Source: an uncultured archaeon (GTDB lineage: Archaea > Nanobdellota > Nanobdellia > Woesearchaeales > ARS49). From it: a DNA stretch of 33,266 nt. Below are positions 13,980 through 21,160 of this stretch, one piece after another (position 1 is the first letter of the stretch; the number at the start of each line of letters is the position of its first letter). The notes beneath the pieces are model-generated. The model saw nothing but the letters and a program-made list of their open reading frames with translations, did no database searches and was not told the DNA's origin. Both the position numbers and the translations under genes were made by a program. The stretch is taken from NCBI GenBank assembly GCA_902385765.1, contig CABMGU010000034.1, positions 1 through 33,266 of the forward strand, in the 5' to 3' direction.

Positions 13980-14346
13980 ATTTTTCCTTAGAAACCTTAT
14001 AGAGATAACAGCTCAGACAACCGTTATTGCAGTCCAAAGAATCATCTGCATACCTGCCTTCCAATTTTATCAAATCAGTAACAATATTCCTGACGCCCTG
14101 ACCCTTCTCAGTCAAACGATACATCACCCGGATAGGCGGGGTTTTTGATATGATTGCCTTCCTAATAAGACCGGTTTCCTCCATCTCCTCCAAGCGCCTT
14201 GACAGAACAGCAGGACTTATTTTCGACATCTTATGCAGCATCCCGTTAAAACCGTGCTGGCCGTTGCACGCGATTTCCTGGAATATCTCAAGAGTCCATT
14301 TCTTGCCAAAAAGCTTAACCGTTTTGTATACGGGACATTCAGACAT
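13978..14346 (-). CDS. HxlR-family winged-helix regulator
   Basis: I chose ATG 14346 (MSECPVYKTVKLFGKKWTLE, 122 residues), preceded by GAGGT. The protein has the full HxlR pattern: CPVYKTVKLFGKKWTLEIFQEI, then MSKISPAVLSRRLEEMEETGLIRK, the recognition region, and the wing PPIRVMYRLTEKG. Cys4 is at the place used for redox sensing in YodB/HypR-type members. An added C-terminal cluster CNNGCLSCYLYK (C-x3-C-x2-C) could bind metal or sense oxidants. An inverted repeat covering its TATA box suggests autoregulation. Its stop lies within the end of the tRNA-tail copy. Confidence 0.87.
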   Translation of the reverse strand: MSECPVYKTVKLFGKKWTLEIFQEIACNGQHGFNGMLHKMSKISPAVLSRRLEEMEETGLIRKAIISKTPPIRVMYRLTEKGQGVRNIVTDLIKLEGRYADDSLDCNNGCLSCYLYKVSKEK

Positions 14347-14434
14347 AGCTACCTCACACCTTCGCCAGCGAGAAACCAATTAAAAAACGACCTTGTTGCT
14401 ACCATCACGTCAATCACCTATCCTGTTTACTCAA

Positions 14435-14459
14435 GCAACTTTATAAATGTGAAAGTTGC
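14435..14459. promoter_or_regulatory. TATA box flanked by an inverted repeat (putative HxlR operator)
   Basis: GCAACTTT (14435-14442) and AAAGTTGC (14452-14459) are perfect inverted repeats around a TATA-like core (TTATAAATG; minus-strand reading ATTTATAA). A dimeric winged-helix protein bound here would block TBP. It lies about 90 bases before the HxlR gene and about 60 before the M16 promoter. Confidence 0.6.
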
Positions 14460-14502
14460 CAAAAAGATAGTTGAAATAAAATAAACACATTTTGTGCCAA
14501 CA

Positions 14503-14510
14503 TTTAAATA
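14503..14510 (+). promoter_or_regulatory. TATA box for the M16 peptidase pair
   Basis: TTTAAATA, about 85 bases before ATG 14593; transcription should start near 14535, giving a leader of roughly 60 bases. Confidence 0.5.
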
Positions 14511-14592
14511 CATTACAAAATATGTATTTCCAAAAAGAGACGAGTTGAAAGCAAAAGATTTCCGCGAGCCTCTTTTTTCAGAGAAAAAAGAG

Positions 14593-15408
14593 ATGAAATA
14601 CACTAAAAGATTCATGAAAAGACTAGCCATAGGAGCAGTCCTATTACTAATAGTTCTAAGCGGGCTTGCATACTATTACAGAAACCCGGTAAAGCTCGTA
14701 GACGTGCCACTGACATCTTTGCAGGAAAAACTGGACGTTACAAAACTCGACAACGGAATGACCGTCACCATAAAAGAAATGAAAGCAGTACCGCTTGTCA
14801 CAATACAATTCTGGGTGCACGTCGGCTCAAAAAACGAGCCAGAACAATACAGAGGAATCGCACACATCTTCGAGCACATCTGGTTCAAAGGAACAGCAAC
14901 ACAGCCGGTAGGAAGCTTCCACAAAAGAGTCGAGTCATTGGGAGGAGAACTAAACGCGATGACCTCGCAGGACTGGACAATGTACTACGTAACAGTCCCG
15001 TCAGACAAATTTGACGAAATCTTCCCATACATGACTGACTTGCTGCTCAACCCGGCTTTTGACAACAACGAAATCGAAAAAGAGAAAAAAGTGGTACTGG
15101 AAGAGCAAAGCTTCAGCTTCAACGAACCTGAAAAGTTCCTTGACGACCAATTCGGACTGTTGCTGGTAGACAAGCACCCCTACAGGAACCCAGTCATAGG
15201 CTACAAAAATACCATCTCAGCAGCAAACAGGGAAGAAATCATAAACTTCTACAAAACCTGGTACGTGCCAAACAACATGAACATAATAGTCGTTGGCAAC
15301 ATAAACAAGGAAAAAACACTTGAAAAAATCAAACAAGCATTCGCAGGCTTCAAACAACAAGAACTGCCAGCACTGGACTTACCAAAAGAAAGCCCATTAT
15401 CACAATAA
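14593..15408 (+). CDS. M16 zinc peptidase, N-terminal portion ending at an in-frame TAA
   Basis: The chosen start ATG 14593 gives MKYTKRFMKRLAIGAVLLLIV, a signal anchor that places the enzyme outside the membrane. The inverted zinc motif HIFEH (91-95) with EEQSF further on marks an active insulinase/M16 peptidase. The frame stops at TAA 15406-15408 after SPLSQ, yet the same frame continues without a shift into the second half of the M16 fold. So a single nonsense change, or a sequencing error, splits a protein that would span about 450 codons to 15945. An earlier GTG (14494) lies before the TATA box and is unlikely. Partner of the inactive M16 protein that follows. Confidence 0.85.
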   Translation: MKYTKRFMKRLAIGAVLLLIVLSGLAYYYRNPVKLVDVPLTSLQEKLDVTKLDNGMTVTIKEMKAVPLVTIQFWVHVGSKNEPEQYRGIAHIFEHIWFKGTATQPVGSFHKRVESLGGELNAMTSQDWTMYYVTVPSDKFDEIFPYMTDLLLNPAFDNNEIEKEKKVVLEEQSFSFNEPEKFLDDQFGLLLVDKHPYRNPVIGYKNTISAANREEIINFYKTWYVPNNMNIIVVGNINKEKTLEKIKQAFAGFKQQELPALDLPKESPLSQ

Positions 15409-15945
15409 AAATACAACAGCAGCTACAAAGACATAGGATACACATACATCGCAATAGGATTCACAGGACCGGGCTCAAAAAACCCGGACAGATACGCAAT
15501 GGAAGTCCTGAATACCATATTCTCTTCAGGAGACAGCTCAAGACTGCAACAAATCGTCAAACAACAAAAGAACCTCATAACAAAAGGAACAAGCGTGTTC
15601 GTTCCATTAAACGACTTTGGAGTATTTGAAGCAGTCACCACAGTAGAGCCTCAAAAAGCAGGCCTTGCAAAAGCAGAACTAATCCTTCAATTAAACAGGT
15701 TCAAAACAGAGTATGTAACTGACGAAGAGCTCGAAAGAGCAAAAATGAACATACGCGCGGACAAAGTCAGAAAACAGGAAGAGATATTCCAGGTAGGAAT
15801 GGATATCGGACAGGCGTGGATTGACGGAGAGGATTATTCTGAATTCATCACAAAAATAAACGCAGTAAGCAAGGAAGACATCAGAAAAGCCGCACAAAAA
15901 TACTTCACAGCATACGCAATGTATGAACTAAAACCAAAACTATGA
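15409..15945 (+). pseudogene. M16 peptidase, C-terminal portion in the same frame after the TAA
   Basis: The frame after the stop reads KYNSSYKDIGYTYIAIGFTG and covers the second M16 domain (SSRLQQIVKQQKNLI, DEELERAKMNIRADKVRKQEE, EDIRKAAQKYF). The first ATG in this part is at 15499, well inside the domain and with no promoter, so separate translation is unlikely. The usual Arg/Tyr substrate-binding pair of the M16 C-domain is not seen here. The pair is present in the next gene instead, as expected for an active/inactive heterodimer. Its stop overlaps the next start as ATGA. Confidence 0.7.
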
Positions 15946-17252
15946 GAAAGACAGCAATATTACTATTATTACTGGCAGCCTGCACAAGCGTAAGCTATCA
16001 AGAGCACACAGATGCAGGAAGCAAATATGTCCTAAACAACGGAATGATAGTGCTGCTCAAAGAAAACCCGGATACCGGAATGGTCGGGATAGACCTGATG
16101 CTGAAGAAAACAATAGGAGCTGACGGCGACAAGCAGGGACTCGGATATTTCACAAACAGATTATTGCTGGCAGGAACAGAAAAAAGAACAAGAGAACAAA
16201 TAGTAAAGGAAATAGAATCAAAAGGCGGAACAATAAAAGCAAGAACATACGACGAATCAAACGAGATAGTCATAGAAATACCAAGCGATAGCTTAAGCCT
16301 GGCCTCGGATATTCTGCAGGACGTAATACTGCATCCGACATTCCCTCCTGAAGAAATAGAAAAAGAACGAGCACTAATGATTGGAGAACTGGAATCCAAA
16401 AAAGACCAGCCAGTAGTGATGAACGAAGAATTGTTCATGAAAACAATGTACGCAGGATACCCATACCAGCACCCAGTAGACGGCTACGTTGAAACCGTCA
16501 AGGCAATAACACGAGACGACATAATAAACCATTACAAAACCTGGTATGTGCCAAACAGGATAATTCTCGCAATCGTGGGAAACATCAAGGAAAAACAAAC
16601 AATCAAGGCACTCAATTACCTGTTTGGAAAAATGAAACCAGCCCAGACACCCCCAGAAGGAACATTCGAAATGCCGATAAGAGTAGAATCAAAAACGAAC
16701 ACGCAAAACATGAACACAGAAAGCTACTACATACAATACGGATACCAACTGGTTCCTGCAGTTCATCCTGACTTCATCAAAATAAGAATGACAAACGCAA
16801 TACTCGGCTCAGGCTCTGGAAGCAGGCTATTTTACGAATTAAGGGACAAACAGGCACTCGCGTACAGCGTGTACTCAATCGCGCCAAGCACAAGAAGCAC
16901 GGGATTCGTAAAAATCAGCATGGTAACAGGACCTGAAAAATTAAACGCTTCAATAGAAGGCATAAAAGAGCAGATTGGCCTGCTGAAAACAGAAGACGTG
17001 CCAGAAGAAGAAATGAAAACAGTCAAACAAAAACTCAGAGGATTCTTCTTCTTAGACCACCAAAGAACCACAGACCAGGCAAACTACCTCGCACTCTACG
17101 AAACAACAGGATACGGATACCATTACGATGTCGAATACCCTGACAAACTCGACAAAGTAACCGCTCCCGAAGTCAAATACGTTGCAAACACGTATTTCAA
17201 CAATCCAGTAATAGCAATAGTAGGACCGTTTGAAGGCGGAAAAATAGAGTAG
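15942..17252 (+). CDS. Inactive M16-family lipoprotein subunit
   Basis: This 436-residue protein has a lipoprotein signal (MRKTAILLLLLAAC) and two M16 domains. Where the active protein has HIFEH, this one reads YFTNR (GLGYFTNRLLLAGT), so all zinc ligands of the motif are lost. Its C-terminal domain keeps SRLFYELRDKQALAYSVYS with the Arg and Tyr used to bind substrate. Bacterial M16B heterodimers and mitochondrial processing peptidase share this division of labour. The gene is coupled to the zinc subunit by an ATGA overlap. The pair probably degrades or trims peptides on the cell surface, anchored by the lipid. Confidence 0.9.
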   Translation: MRKTAILLLLLAACTSVSYQEHTDAGSKYVLNNGMIVLLKENPDTGMVGIDLMLKKTIGADGDKQGLGYFTNRLLLAGTEKRTREQIVKEIESKGGTIKARTYDESNEIVIEIPSDSLSLASDILQDVILHPTFPPEEIEKERALMIGELESKKDQPVVMNEELFMKTMYAGYPYQHPVDGYVETVKAITRDDIINHYKTWYVPNRIILAIVGNIKEKQTIKALNYLFGKMKPAQTPPEGTFEMPIRVESKTNTQNMNTESYYIQYGYQLVPAVHPDFIKIRMTNAILGSGSGSRLFYELRDKQALAYSVYSIAPSTRSTGFVKISMVTGPEKLNASIEGIKEQIGLLKTEDVPEEEMKTVKQKLRGFFFLDHQRTTDQANYLALYETTGYGYHYDVEYPDKLDKVTAPEVKYVANTYFNNPVIAIVGPFEGGKIE

Positions 17253-17257
17253 AAAGA

Positions 17258-17292
17258 TTTATATATCATAAGATATCATGGTTTAATGATAT
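17258..17292 (+). promoter_or_regulatory. Promoter and possible operator of the AbrB/PIN pair
   Basis: TATA box TTTATATATC at 17258-17267. ATATCAT (17273-17279) and ATGATAT (17286-17292) form an inverted repeat that spans the start codon region, and a further direct ATATCAT copy is at 17263-17269. This arrangement suits autorepression by the antitoxin. Confidence 0.55.
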
Positions 17293-17503
17293 GGCAGAAT
17301 TAGATGTTGAAACTAAAAAATGGGGAGATTCTATGGCAATTATAATACCAAAACCCATAGTTGAAGCCGAACGAATAAAGCTAAATCAAAAAATTCACAT
17401 AATAATACACAAAGAAACAGACCTCTCAGACCTGTTTGGAAAATTCAAAACAAGCAAGACCGCCCAACAATTAAAGGACGAAGCCCGAAAGGACTGGACG
17501 TAA
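17291..17503 (+). CDS. AbrB/MazE-type antitoxin
   Basis: A 70-residue protein. The swapped-hairpin AbrB motif is clear: VETKKWGDSMAIIIPKPIVEAERIKLNQKIHIII. The tail (DLSDLFGKFKTSKTAQQLKDEARKDW) is the usual toxin-wrapping extension of VapB-type antitoxins. It lies two bases before a PIN-domain gene, and the inverted repeat at its start fits autoregulation. Codon use is closer to neutral than in flanking genes, consistent with a transferable toxin-antitoxin pair. Confidence 0.87.
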   Translation: MAELDVETKKWGDSMAIIIPKPIVEAERIKLNQKIHIIIHKETDLSDLFGKFKTSKTAQQLKDEARKDWT

Positions 17504-17505
17504 AT

Positions 17506-17868
17506 ATGCAGTTCTTTGAAACGTACGCATTATACCAGATTGCGAAAGGCGCGGAAAGCTATGCCCAATTCGTAAAACACGCACGACTTGCCACCACCAT
17601 TCTCAATCTATACGAAATGTATTATGTACTCTGCAAAGAAAACCAAGAAAGCCTGGCAGACAAGTTGTTCGAACGACTGCTACCATACTGCATCGACGTA
17701 TTGCCTGAAGATATTAAACCAGCAGCACAATTCAGGCTGAAACACGCAAAACTCGGCTTTTCTTACATTGACGCACTCGGATACACCATTTCACTTCGTT
17801 CCGGACTGCAGTTCCTGACAGGCGATGATGCTTTCAAAAACTTTGATCAGGTAACTTTTATCAAGTAA
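17506..17868 (+). CDS. PIN-domain VapC-type toxin
   Basis: A 120-residue PIN-domain protein. The first acidic position, normally Asp in a DTyAlie motif, is Glu here (FFETYALYQI). Later conserved acids are present: NLYEMYY, and the C-terminal FSYIDALGYTISLRSGLQFLTGDDAFK. VapC toxins are Mg-dependent RNases that cut tRNA or rRNA. The Asp-to-Glu change may weaken catalysis. Downstream partner of the AbrB antitoxin; the tRNA-Gly gene begins 45 bases later. Confidence 0.85.
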   Translation: MQFFETYALYQIAKGAESYAQFVKHARLATTILNLYEMYYVLCKENQESLADKLFERLLPYCIDVLPEDIKPAAQFRLKHAKLGFSYIDALGYTISLRSGLQFLTGDDAFKNFDQVTFIK

Positions 17869-17879
17869 TTCCAGTAAAC

Positions 17880-17887
17880 TTTTTATA
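17880..17887 (+). promoter_or_regulatory. TATA box of tRNA-Gly
   Basis: TTTTTATA, 27-34 bases before the mature 5' end at 17914. Confidence 0.6.
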
Positions 17888-17913
17888 CAGGCCATTTGAA
17901 AAGCAATATTATC

Positions 17914-18038
17914 GCGCCAGTGGTCTAGCGGTTATGACACTGCCTTGCCATTTGCGCTCATACGGCAGTAACAGCATATGCAAAAGCCGGATGAGCAGCA
18001 AAGAGGCAGTTGCCCGAGTTCGAATCTCGGCTGGCGCA
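17914..18038 (+). tRNA. tRNA-Gly(GCC) with a 53-base anticodon-loop intron
   Basis: Acceptor GCGCCAG (17914-17920) pairs with CTGGCGC (18031-18037); discriminator A18038; no CCA. Anticodon stem CTGCC/GGCAG (17940-17944/18005-18009), anticodon GCC (17947-17949). The intron 17951-18003 sits at the canonical 37/38 position. It folds into a long hairpin: TTTGC/GCAAA, GCTCAT/ATGAGC and CGGC/GCCG. T-arm CCGAG-TTCGAAT-CTCGG is perfect. Confidence 0.93.
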
Positions 18039-18049
18039 TGAACGCAACA

Positions 18050-18059
18050 TTTTTAAAAG
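18050..18059 (+). promoter_or_regulatory. TATA box of the membrane-sensor gene
   Basis: TTTTTAAAAG, 21-30 bases before GTG 18080. It fixes the start of that gene downstream of tRNA-Gly. Confidence 0.55.
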
Positions 18060-18079
18060 CCACTATCATAATTGATAGC

Positions 18080-18856
18080 GTGAAATTCGCAAAAAGCCTG
18101 GTGATACTATCTGTAGCAATATTAATTGCCGCCACATTCTTCTATTTCACACGCGAAGACCTGACGTCAATCGGCGATACGACCTTTGTTCTTGTCTCAC
18201 TGATAGCAGCAATACTGCTGTGGATTACGGCGTTCAGAATCAAGTTTGAAGATGAACGCGCAGTCTGGAGACGCATGGCAATAGCAACAACGTTCGATTT
18301 CCTGGGAGAAGCATACTGGGCATACTACGAAATATTCAAAGGAATAGAACTACCCAGCCCTTCAATAGCAGACATATTCTGGATCACATCATATCTAATA
18401 TTCATTTTCGCATTATGGGCGCAGTTAAAAATAATGTTTGCACCAACAAGAAAACTCATTGCAGGATTAACTGTCGGTTTGCTTGCCCTTCTTGCAATCA
18501 CATACTTATTCGTGAAAGACATCGCAATACAAGGCATCACTTTTTCCACGCTAATCGACTTCATTTATCCATACATTGATGTAGTCCACATAACTTTAGT
18601 CATACTCATCCTAATACCACTGTGGCGCATACACAGCAAGCTTTCCACACCTTGGCTGCTATTATGTACAAGCTATTTGGCATTCATAACATACGATTTC
18701 ACATACGCATACCTGCGCGTATTCGCAGAATACTATACTGGCGCAACAATAGACTTAATCTATGCTTTAGGATACATCTTGCTCGGCATCGCAGGATATA
18801 CAAAACTAACAAGTACAGAGGTGCAAAGTGCAACTAGAACAACTCGCAATCGTTAA
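18080..18856 (+). CDS. Polytopic membrane protein, sensor-like
   Basis: The best start is GTG 18080, set by the TATA box at 18050, giving 258 residues; an ATG at 18038 is the tRNA end and would lie before the promoter. I count about seven membrane helices (SLVILSVAILIAATFFYF, TTFVLVSLIAAILLWITAF and so on). The segment PSPSIADIFWITSYLIFIFALW matches the PSxADxfyLxxYp motif of the membrane input domain found in some bacterial and archaeal signalling proteins. No output domain is attached; the KaiC-like gene that overlaps its end may be the partner. Ligand unknown. Confidence 0.75.
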   Translation: MKFAKSLVILSVAILIAATFFYFTREDLTSIGDTTFVLVSLIAAILLWITAFRIKFEDERAVWRRMAIATTFDFLGEAYWAYYEIFKGIELPSPSIADIFWITSYLIFIFALWAQLKIMFAPTRKLIAGLTVGLLALLAITYLFVKDIAIQGITFSTLIDFIYPYIDVVHITLVILILIPLWRIHSKLSTPWLLLCTSYLAFITYDFTYAYLRVFAEYYTGATIDLIYALGYILLGIAGYTKLTSTEVQSATRTTRNR

Positions 18857-19337
18857 AACCACCCATCAAGGAGAAATAACTGCGTACGTCCTGAAAAGCG
18901 AGAAGATACATCCGCAAACCTTAGAACTAATAAGAAAAAACAAAAATGCTCCAGGACTGATAGTATGCATAACAAGACCGGCAGAAGAACTTCTTAAAGA
19001 ACTGAAGATTAAGACCAACGTACTACTCATAGACGTCTACGGCAAGACAGAATCACCGCAAGTCATTTCCATACCAGACCCCGCAGCACTGACAGAATTA
19101 AGCATAGCAATAACACAAGCATTACAAGCGCTTCCAGAAAAAAGAAAATACCTGATTATCGAAGGGCTCGGAGGATTAACAATATACAACAACCCCATAA
19201 TTGTACAACGATTCGTACAATTCATTTTCTCGAAAATGCGAACGTGGAACATCTGCGCATATATCCTCACAGACAGCACAACCGAAATCTCAACACTCTC
19301 GCTCATCAAGCAAAACGCTGACAAAGTAAAAGAATAA
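18828..19337 (+). CDS. KaiC-like RecA-fold protein without a P-loop
   Basis: Starts at GTG 18828 behind AGAGGTG and overlaps the membrane gene by 29 bases (169 residues). The fold pattern is that of a KaiC/RecA-like domain: strands LIVCITRPAEELLKEL, NVLLIDVYGKT, and a Walker B-like KYLIIEGLGGLTIYNN followed by ICAYILTDSTTE. No Walker A motif is present, and Asp of Walker B is Glu. The central region is a clear paralogue of the 176-aa protein at 20628 (AIVMDSLSTLLIYN). Such proteins are probably regulatory, perhaps relaying the membrane sensor signal; this is inference. Confidence 0.72.
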   Translation: MQLEQLAIVKTTHQGEITAYVLKSEKIHPQTLELIRKNKNAPGLIVCITRPAEELLKELKIKTNVLLIDVYGKTESPQVISIPDPAALTELSIAITQALQALPEKRKYLIIEGLGGLTIYNNPIIVQRFVQFIFSKMRTWNICAYILTDSTTEISTLSLIKQNADKVKE

Positions 19338-19356
19338 GTTTTCTGAGAACATTAGC

Positions 19357-19364
19357 TTTAAATA
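19357..19364 (+). promoter_or_regulatory. TATA box of tRNA-Ile
   Basis: TTTAAATA, 26-33 bases before the mature 5' end at 19390. Confidence 0.6.
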
Positions 19365-19389
19365 CCAAAACAGGAGAACTCAAAGCTAC

Positions 19390-19504
19390 GGGCCCGTAGC
19401 TTAGCCTGGTAGAGCATTGGTCTTATATGACCTCAGCCGGGACAAACATTATACCGGCTGACTAAGTCCACCAAGGGTCAGGAGTTCGAATCTCCTCGGG
19501 CCCA
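19390..19504 (+). tRNA. tRNA-Ile(UAU) with a 41-base intron
   Basis: Acceptor GGGCCCG (19390-19396) pairs with CGGGCCC (19497-19503); discriminator A19504; no CCA. Anticodon stem TTGGT/ACCAA (19417-19421/19470-19474). A bulge-helix-bulge can be drawn: helix CTTA/TAAG with bulges TAT and TCC. Cutting after the second base of each bulge removes 19428-19468 and leaves a 7-base loop CTTATAC, anticodon UAU. The intron has an 8-bp stem TCAGCCGG/CCGGCTGA. T-arm AGGAG-TTCGAAT-CTCCT is perfect. Most archaea read AUA with a modified CAU tRNA, so UAU is unusual. Confidence 0.88.
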
Positions 19505-19516
19505 GTTTATTTTCTT

Positions 19517-19629
19517 ATGCTTCGCATTTCAAGGTCTTGTTAAGAGGAGATTCGAAAATGGCATCGAACTGCGGTTCTCGCCACCTCAAGCTTGCTACGC
19601 GAGCTTAAGGTCTCCTCGGGCCCATTTTT
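19517..19629 (+). repeat. tRNA-tail copy 1 downstream of tRNA-Ile
   Basis: Opens with hairpin ATGC-TTC-GCAT (19517-19527), identical to that after tRNA-Val. GAGGAGATTCGAA (19544-19556) mimics the T-arm 5' side and pairs with TCTCCTC (19611-19617). The 14 bases TCTCCTCGGGCCCA (19611-19624) repeat the tRNA 3' end (19491-19504) exactly, 120 bases downstream. The insert contains GAAC-TGCG-GTTC and AAGCTTGC-TAC-GCGAGCTT hairpins. A T-run follows at 19625-19629. Confidence 0.7.
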
Positions 19630-19699
19630 AGGCTCCGCGCGGCTCCGCAGCATACAATCACAACACCTGCGGAGTCTTCCTCGGGCCCGGTTTTTCTTT
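19630..19699 (+). repeat. tRNA-tail copy 2 downstream of tRNA-Ile
   Basis: A shorter unit with stem CTCCGCAG/CTGCGGAG, ending TCTTCCTCGGGCCC (19675-19688), a near copy of the tRNA 3' end, then a T-run (19691-19699). It lies 64 bases beyond copy 1, so the tRNA end occurs three times in about 200 bases. Confidence 0.6.
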
Positions 19700-19721
19700 A
19701 TAAAGAGCATTTTGGGATAAA

Positions 19722-19729
19722 TTTTTAAA
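19722..19729 (+). promoter_or_regulatory. TATA box of the KaiC-histidine kinase operon
   Basis: TTTTTAAA, 24-31 bases before ATG 19753 (leaderless). A perfect 12-base palindrome TCTTTATAAAGA lies just upstream at 19695-19706 and could be a second promoter or a regulator site. Confidence 0.6.
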
Positions 19730-19752
19730 GAAAGCAAACTAAACACTCATAT

Positions 19753-20631
19753 ATGAAAAAAGAGGAAAAGCACACAATCAAACACAAGGCAAAGCCTTCC
19801 AAGAAGAGTTCAGCCATCGAAGACATCAAGAAACAGATACAACAGAAACTGGCAGAAAAACCAGCCCCTGCACGAATAAAAGTAACAGGAGAAAAATACG
19901 TAGGCACAGGCATCGCAGGACTTGATGAACTATTCATCCACGGAATACCAAAAGGAGTAAGCTCACTCATATGCGGAGGACCAGGAAGCGGAAAAAACAT
20001 ATTCTGCCTGCAAACACTATACGAAGCAGCAAAAGCAGGAGAAAAAGTCTACTACATGACCTTCGAGGAATCACCAGACAGGCTAAGACAGCACATGAGA
20101 GACTTCGGCTGGAACCCAGACCCGCTGGAAAAAGCAGGCAAACTGCTAATCAAAAAGATATCACCTCTGGACGTCACAAGACAGATAGACGCAATGCTTG
20201 AAAAAGCAAAAGGAGAACTGCTCATAGACATCAAACACCTGATAATACCAAAAGGGTTCAACCCAGACAGAATAGCAATAGACTCATTATCAGAAATAGC
20301 ATCAGCATTCTACGGCAAAGAAGAAACATACAGGCTGTACATAGAACAATTGTTCACGCTATTCAGCGAAGTCGGAGCAACAACATTCCTGATATCAGAA
20401 ACACCCGACCCTGTCACAAAACTAACTGCATCAGGCGTTGAAGAATTTTTGGCAGACGGAGTATTCGTAATGTACAACATAAGGCACGGAAACGTCAGAG
20501 AAAGCGCAATAGAAATTCTAAAAATGAGAGGCTCTGGATTCCGCAAGAAAATCGTGCCAATGGAAATCAGGCCAGACCAGGGAATAATAGTCTATCCGGA
20601 ACAGGAAGTCTTCTCAACCGAACTTAAATGA
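19753..20631 (+). CDS. KaiC-domain ATPase
   Basis: This 292-residue protein has a Lys-rich head (1-40) and one KaiC domain: YVGTGIAGLDELFIHGIPKGVSSL, Walker A GGPGSGKN (75-82), the paired glutamates TFEESPDRL (E105, E106), Walker B IAIDSL (D177 region), and a C-terminal VEEFLADGVFVMY...ILKMRGSGFRKKIVPMEI. The Walker A Thr/Ser that holds Mg is Asn (GSGKN), one base from Thr, which may lower ATP hydrolysis. Archaeal single-domain KaiC proteins often work with two-component partners, as the downstream genes suggest. First gene of the operon. Confidence 0.9.
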   Translation: MKKEEKHTIKHKAKPSKKSSAIEDIKKQIQQKLAEKPAPARIKVTGEKYVGTGIAGLDELFIHGIPKGVSSLICGGPGSGKNIFCLQTLYEAAKAGEKVYYMTFEESPDRLRQHMRDFGWNPDPLEKAGKLLIKKISPLDVTRQIDAMLEKAKGELLIDIKHLIIPKGFNPDRIAIDSLSEIASAFYGKEETYRLYIEQLFTLFSEVGATTFLISETPDPVTKLTASGVEEFLADGVFVMYNIRHGNVRESAIEILKMRGSGFRKKIVPMEIRPDQGIIVYPEQEVFSTELK

Positions 20632-21158
20632 TAAAAACCGGACAAATAACGAAAGGCAGAATTTTTTTAGTCATACTGCCCTCACAGGAAATACAGAAAA
20701 ACGTTGACAGCGAAGTAGCACGGCTGGTAAAAAGAGACAAGACCTCAATAGTGTACGTAAGCCTGAACAAGCCATACAGCCTTTTAAGCCAGAGCTGGAA
20801 AAAGAAGAAGATTGGCCTTGACAAAATACTGTTTATTGACTGCCTGACAGCAGGAGTTGTGGAGAAACAAAACGGAAAAAACGTCATCTACGACCTAACT
20901 CCCAACAGCCTGACGTCAATAAGCCTTGCAATCAGCACCTTCCTGAAAAGCGTCAAAGGCAAAAAAGCAATCGTAATGGACTCTTTGAGCACACTTCTGA
21001 TTTACAACGAGCTCAGCATGGTCGCAAGGTTCACAAACGACCTTGTAGAGAAAGCAAGAGCATCACAGGCAAAAGCAATAATATTCACAACAAAACACGA
21101 AGAACTGCTGAACAAAGTCTCACTATTCTTTGACAGGATAATCAAAAAGGAGGGATAA
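20628..21158 (+). CDS. KaiC-like RecA-fold protein without a P-loop
   Basis: This 176-residue protein is coupled to kaiC by an ATGA overlap. It has alternating strands and helices (GRIFLVILPSQEIQKNV, KTSIVYVSLNKPYSLL) and a Walker B-like KKAIVMDSLSTLLIYN, but no Walker A. It resembles the 169-aa protein at 18828. It probably binds a partner, not ATP; a regulator of KaiC or the kinase is a reasonable guess. Confidence 0.75.
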   Translation: MIKTGQITKGRIFLVILPSQEIQKNVDSEVARLVKRDKTSIVYVSLNKPYSLLSQSWKKKKIGLDKILFIDCLTAGVVEKQNGKNVIYDLTPNSLTSISLAISTFLKSVKGKKAIVMDSLSTLLIYNELSMVARFTNDLVEKARASQAKAIIFTTKHEELLNKVSLFFDRIIKKEG

Positions 21159-21160
21159 AA

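Noticed and set aside
15406-15408. Stop-codon recoding of TAA or TAG
   Set aside because: The two in-frame stops are different codons (TAA here, TAG at 32872), and both also end ordinary genes in this window.
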